Positions 60,762 to 64,000 of a stretch of DNA of 64,000 nucleotides are shown one piece after another. The notes beneath the pieces are model-generated. The model made no database searches. It saw only the letters and a program-made list of their open reading frames with translations, and was not told the origin of the DNA. How positions within the stretch are numbered: the first letter of the stretch is position 1; each line of letters begins with the position of its first letter. The position numbers were made by a program, and so were the translations under genes. Source of the DNA: Planctobacterium sp047947135 (lineage in GTDB: Bacteria; Pseudomonadota; Gammaproteobacteria; Enterobacterales; Alteromonadaceae); assembly GCA_047947135.1 (NCBI GenBank), contig CP170457.1, forward strand, positions 620,001 through 684,000. Reading direction: 5' to 3'.

Positions 60762-62540
60762 ATGGAAATGTGCATGCAGAAGGTACTCGCGGAAGACTCA
60801 GTATTAGACAGCTCAGATTCAAAACCCCTTGAAGTATCTATTGCTGCTGCCTCTTCAAAAGGCATCAAAACTGTCAATGAAGACTACGCTGCTTACCAGT
60901 TTTCGGGCAATAGCCATGAATTAGAAAATAAAGGTGTGTGTGCCGCACTTGCTGATGGTGTTAGCAGCGCTGAAGCTGGTAGAGAAGCCAGTCATTATTG
61001 TGTACACACCTTTTTAGAAGAATATTTCCGTACCCCAGACACCTGGTCTGTGAAACAAGCAGGACAGAAAACCTTATCCGCGATTAACCTTCATCTTTTT
61101 AAAAGAAGCCACGCCTTTACCCAAGAGGAAAAGGGGTTTCTTTGCACCTTTACGGCTGTGGTTATTAAATCGCGTATTGCCCATTTCTTTCATGCGGGTG
61201 ACTCCAGACTTTATTTAGTACGTGACAACGAAGTCAGACAACTCAGTCGGGATCACACTGCCAATCTAGGCGGAGGAAAACAAATCCTGGCTCGTGCAGT
61301 GGGCATGGATAACAATCTCCAGATTGATTATGGCAAACAGGATCTGAAGGAAGGTGATGTCTTTTTCCTGACAACGGACGGTGTCCATGAATTCATCCAG
61401 GACAAAGACTTTATTCAATTTTCCAATCAAAGCAATGATGGAAATACCGTTTGTGAACACATGCTCAAGACCGCTTTACAAAACGGCAGTGATGATAATG
61501 TCAGCTGCCTGATGATCAAAGTTATTCACCTGCCGAATGAGAGTATTGATGATTTCAGCAACAAACTGACACGATTGCCTTTTCCACCCGAGCTTTCTCC
61601 CGGCATGAGTATTGATGGCTACCGTATCGAAAAGGAGTTATTTGCCAGCAGTCGTAGCCAGATTTATTTGGTGACCGATACAGATAACGGTCAACAGTTG
61701 GTGATGAAAACGCCATCACAAAACTTTATCGATGACATTGGTTACATCGACCGCTTCATTCAGGAAGAGTGGATAGGGAAACGCATAAATAACCCCCACG
61801 TGGTTAAAATCATCAAGCAAACCCGCAAACGACAATTTCTTTACTACCTGATGGAGTATGTTCCAGGGGTTTCCCTGGAAAAGTGGATGGCGGCTAATCC
61901 ACTACCCAAACCCAAAACGGCAATTGATATAGTCAAACAAATCGCGAATGCGTTGCAGGCCTTCCATCAATCAGAAACCATTCATCAGGATTTAAAACCC
62001 GGAAACATCATTGTTGATAAACAGCAGAAAGTCACTGTCATCGATTTTGGTTCTGTCTTTGTCGCCGGCATTGCGGAAATATTCAAGCCTCTGGAACATC
62101 AGGGCGTTTTGGGCACCGCCACCTATTCAGACCCTCATTACTTGTTGGGAAAAAATACCAGCATTCAGGGTGATATATATGCACTGGCCACAATCAGTTA
62201 TGAATTGTTTACTGGAAACCTGCCTTATGGTGAAGAAATCGATAGCTGCCAAAGTGAATTTGATTTCGACAAATTACGCTATCAACCAGCGATGGAATTT
62301 AATCCAATAATACCGATTTGGTTCGACAGAACACTGCAAAAAGGCGTGAGTCTTGACCTTGCTCAACGCTACACAAACCTCGATGAATTCATTCATGATT
62401 TAAGTCATCCTAATCCGGATTTTCTTAGAGATGATCCCCGTTTGGAAAACAGCCGAAGCCTGATATTTTGGCAATTTCTTTCTGCATTTTGGATTATCAC
62501 ATTGATCATAGTCATCGTACTTTTTTCCTCAGACGCGTAA
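60762..62540 (+). CDS. PP2C phosphatase-Ser/Thr kinase fusion protein
   Basis: A 592-residue two-enzyme fusion. Residues about 25-270 form a PP2C phosphatase (KTVNEDYAAY, ADGVSSAEAG, HAGDSRLYLV, TTDGVHEF, DDNVSC, all metal-binding Asp present). Residues about 285-550 form a Hanks-type kinase (VMKTPS with the ATP Lys, HQDLKPGNIIVD about residue 407, VIDFGS about 428), with HQD replacing HRD. A single hydrophobic helix (about 566-590) ends the protein and would tether it to the inner membrane. Such fusions are known beside nitrate transporter genes in pseudomonads. It may control the adjacent transporter, which is inference. Confidence 0.88.
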   Translation: MEMCMQKVLAEDSVLDSSDSKPLEVSIAAASSKGIKTVNEDYAAYQFSGNSHELENKGVCAALADGVSSAEAGREASHYCVHTFLEEYFRTPDTWSVKQAGQKTLSAINLHLFKRSHAFTQEEKGFLCTFTAVVIKSRIAHFFHAGDSRLYLVRDNEVRQLSRDHTANLGGGKQILARAVGMDNNLQIDYGKQDLKEGDVFFLTTDGVHEFIQDKDFIQFSNQSNDGNTVCEHMLKTALQNGSDDNVSCLMIKVIHLPNESIDDFSNKLTRLPFPPELSPGMSIDGYRIEKELFASSRSQIYLVTDTDNGQQLVMKTPSQNFIDDIGYIDRFIQEEWIGKRINNPHVVKIIKQTRKRQFLYYLMEYVPGVSLEKWMAANPLPKPKTAIDIVKQIANALQAFHQSETIHQDLKPGNIIVDKQQKVTVIDFGSVFVAGIAEIFKPLEHQGVLGTATYSDPHYLLGKNTSIQGDIYALATISYELFTGNLPYGEEIDSCQSEFDFDKLRYQPAMEFNPIIPIWFDRTLQKGVSLDLAQRYTNLDEFIHDLSHPNPDFLRDDPRLENSRSLIFWQFLSAFWIITLIIVIVLFSSDA

Positions 62541-62555
62541 GGACCTTTCTTGTAG

Positions 62556-62972
62556 ATGATTCACCAATTATTTTCTACCGATCACCAAAGACTCGATTTG
62601 CTATTCGCGCTGTACAAACAACACCAAGACAGCCGTCGTGAATTAGCTTTGCGCTTATTTGATAAGTTTTCTTTTGGACTTGAAAAGCATATAGAGCAAG
62701 AAGAAAACCTACTCTTTCCCGAATATGAAAAGGCCACAGGTTATACAGATAAAGGGCCGACTATGGTGATGCGACAGGAGCATAAAATGATAAAACAATT
62801 GTTGCAAAGAGTGAGAAATGGATTGCAACACAACGAAGACGTTTCACTACTTGATGCTGAACTTGCCAGCCTGCTTCACGAGCACAACCAAAAAGAAGAG
62901 CGTATGCTATATGTGCAGTGTCAGTCGGTTATTGATCAAGGAGCCATGGCCGAGTTACTGCTAAAGCTGTAG
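62556..62972 (+). CDS. Hemerythrin-like (HHE) domain protein
   Basis: A 138-residue four-helix protein with the ligand pattern of a di-iron site: HQRLDLLF, HIEQEENLLFPEYE, HKMIKQL and HEHNQKEER. Hemerythrin-like proteins bind O2 or NO or repair iron-sulfur clusters. It lies 15 bp after the kinase gene, so it is likely in the same operon as the nitrate transporter and kinase. A role in NO or O2 sensing during nitrate respiration is a reasonable guess. Confidence 0.85.
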   Translation: MIHQLFSTDHQRLDLLFALYKQHQDSRRELALRLFDKFSFGLEKHIEQEENLLFPEYEKATGYTDKGPTMVMRQEHKMIKQLLQRVRNGLQHNEDVSLLDAELASLLHEHNQKEERMLYVQCQSVIDQGAMAELLLKL

Positions 62973-63428
62973 TCTAAAGCAGTGGTAGCATACTGGTACT
63001 GTTTTAAATACAGTACATCCTGTGCATTGAAGTGATGACAACAGGTTTTTTCTAAGCTTAATCATTGTGAAATTACTTAACCTGTTTCTTTATTGCCAAC
63101 TCCCGCCTACAATTCCAATGGAGCGGTGTGGAATCATACAAATGTGCTGAATAAAGATTTGAATGTAATGATGCATTTCGCGGGTCTTACTGTTCTGAAC
63201 ACTTGTTGCCAGTGACTAATAATAATCCTGAAATAATCAGTTGGACAACTTGCAGAGTGGTTCTGGCAGACTCACCTAATGGGTGAACTGCGGCGCATTC
63301 GAAATATTGTGTATTTTCATGCGGTTACCTTGTATTTGGAGCGGTCAGCTGATTAATTCAGGATAAAACACCTGGTCATTGGGAAAGCCTACTCAGCCTT
63401 GAATGCGGTTAGTTATCGGGGATCAATT
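62973..63428. other. Intergenic stretch, nothing recognised
   Basis: About 450 bp between the hemerythrin-like gene and the outer-membrane gene at 63429. No open frame with support, no tRNA-like fold and no FNR or NarL-type palindrome was seen. A weak palindrome CTGATTAATTCAG lies near 63349. Confidence 0.4.
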
Positions 63429-64000
63429 ATGAATAAAACTGTCATTGCCAGCTTACTTTATTGTGTTGTCGTTTTCTCTGCAAACGCCGAATTCAAATCC
63501 ACTACAGTCATACAACTGCATGCTGTCCATTCTGACGGCATTGACAGTTGGCTGGAACGCGATACGGGACAAACACGCTACGACGCTCAGGACAGCCTGG
63601 AAATCGGTCAGCTGATGTCCTCACTGGAATATGATGTCGGCGACGGCCTTAGTCTGCACGGAGTATTGCGCTATCAACACGATCAGGACGTGGGTTTAGG
63701 TATTACGCAACTATTTGCCGAGTATAAGCCCTTGTGGTCCGCTAAATTTAAACCAACATTCCGGGCAGGTATATTTTACCCAGAAATGTCCTATGAGAAT
63801 GTAGATACCGGCTGGTTATCGCCCTACACCTACAGCTTCTCAGCAATCAACAGCTGGATTGCCGAAGAGCAGCGCACAGCGGGTTTAGAAATGAAACTGG
63901 ACATTTTGACCGCCCCCCGCGCGGCGCATAAATTCAGCATCACAGCCGCCGCTTTTAAAGGTAATGATACTCTTGGGACGCTATTAGCCTGGCGTGGCTG
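63429..64000 (+). CDS. Predicted outer-membrane beta-barrel protein (partial)
   Basis: The frame starts at ATG 63429 and is still open at the window edge, 190 codons on. The N-terminus is a signal peptide (MNKTVIASLLYCVVVFSANA, then EFK). It is followed by alternating strands typical of outer-membrane proteins (SLEYDVGDGLSLHGVLRYQH, LFAEYKPLWSAKF, FRAGIFYPEMSYEN). I do not recognise the family. The C-terminal part, including any closing aromatic residue, lies outside the window. Confidence 0.75.
   Translation, partial: MNKTVIASLLYCVVVFSANAEFKSTTVIQLHAVHSDGIDSWLERDTGQTRYDAQDSLEIGQLMSSLEYDVGDGLSLHGVLRYQHDQDVGLGITQLFAEYKPLWSAKFKPTFRAGIFYPEMSYENVDTGWLSPYTYSFSAINSWIAEEQRTAGLEMKLDILTAPRAAHKFSITAAAFKGNDTLGTLLAWRG

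Overview
The window looks like the chromosome of a facultatively anaerobic, nitrate-respiring marine gammaproteobacterium, most likely of the Alteromonadales. This rests on protein style (RecG, RsmJ, UbiTUV, DeoCABD and NarGHJI all read as gammaproteobacterial) and on Alteromonadales-like accessory genes. The genus cannot be fixed from sequence alone. No rRNA, tRNA, CRISPR array or intact insertion sequence was seen.

Layout. (1) 1-10.5 kb is an accessory, partly decayed region. It holds a secreted alpha/beta hydrolase, a remnant of a REP-associated (RAYT) transposase, a hypothetical membrane protein, a slightly N-truncated Fic protein facing a small basic protein, three related broken gene fragments, a 1050-residue secreted protein, two very long perfect palindromes, and a ParD-like antitoxin whose RelE/ParE-like toxin is frameshifted twice. 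(2) 10.5-20 kb is ordinary chromosome: a TetR / MFS-acyltransferase / CPBP-protease operon with a cluster of likely TetR operators, two peroxiredoxins, recG, rsmJ and a BaiN/YhiN-type flavoprotein. (3) 20-27 kb holds the deoCABD operon and ubiT divergent from ubiUV, the O2-independent ubiquinone hydroxylation genes. (4) 26.8-30.3 kb holds an Acg-like nitroreductase divergent from nrdG-nrdD, the anaerobic ribonucleotide reductase, with two FNR-type boxes between them. (5) 30.3-63 kb is a nitrate-respiration island: narGHJI followed on the same strand by ppiC-type isomerase, carbonic anhydrase, a small Cys-tailed protein and hemN; then narX, nnrS, a CopD-like protein, a TauE/SafE exporter, a thiamine-diphosphate decarboxylase, narK, narL, moeA, moaE-D-C-B-mobA-moaA, a porin, moeB, two further NarK/NNP-family transporters, a PP2C phosphatase-Ser/Thr kinase fusion and a hemerythrin-like protein. 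The window ends inside a predicted outer-membrane beta-barrel gene.

How it works together. From about 20 kb onward the genes cover most of what an aerobe needs to live without O2: nitrate uptake and sensing (NarK, NarX/NarL), the membrane nitrate reductase and its molybdenum cofactor (MoaA-E, MobA, MoeA, MoeB), O2-independent heme (HemN), ubiquinone (UbiTUV) and deoxynucleotide (NrdDG) synthesis, and NO-related proteins (NnrS, hemerythrin). FNR-type boxes (TTGAT-N4-ATCAA) precede nrdG and deoC, and four 7-2-7 NarL/NarP-like palindromes lie in front of nar, narK/narL and neighbouring genes. No nitrite reductase gene is present in the window. The regulatory calls are pattern matches made by eye, not experimentally supported.
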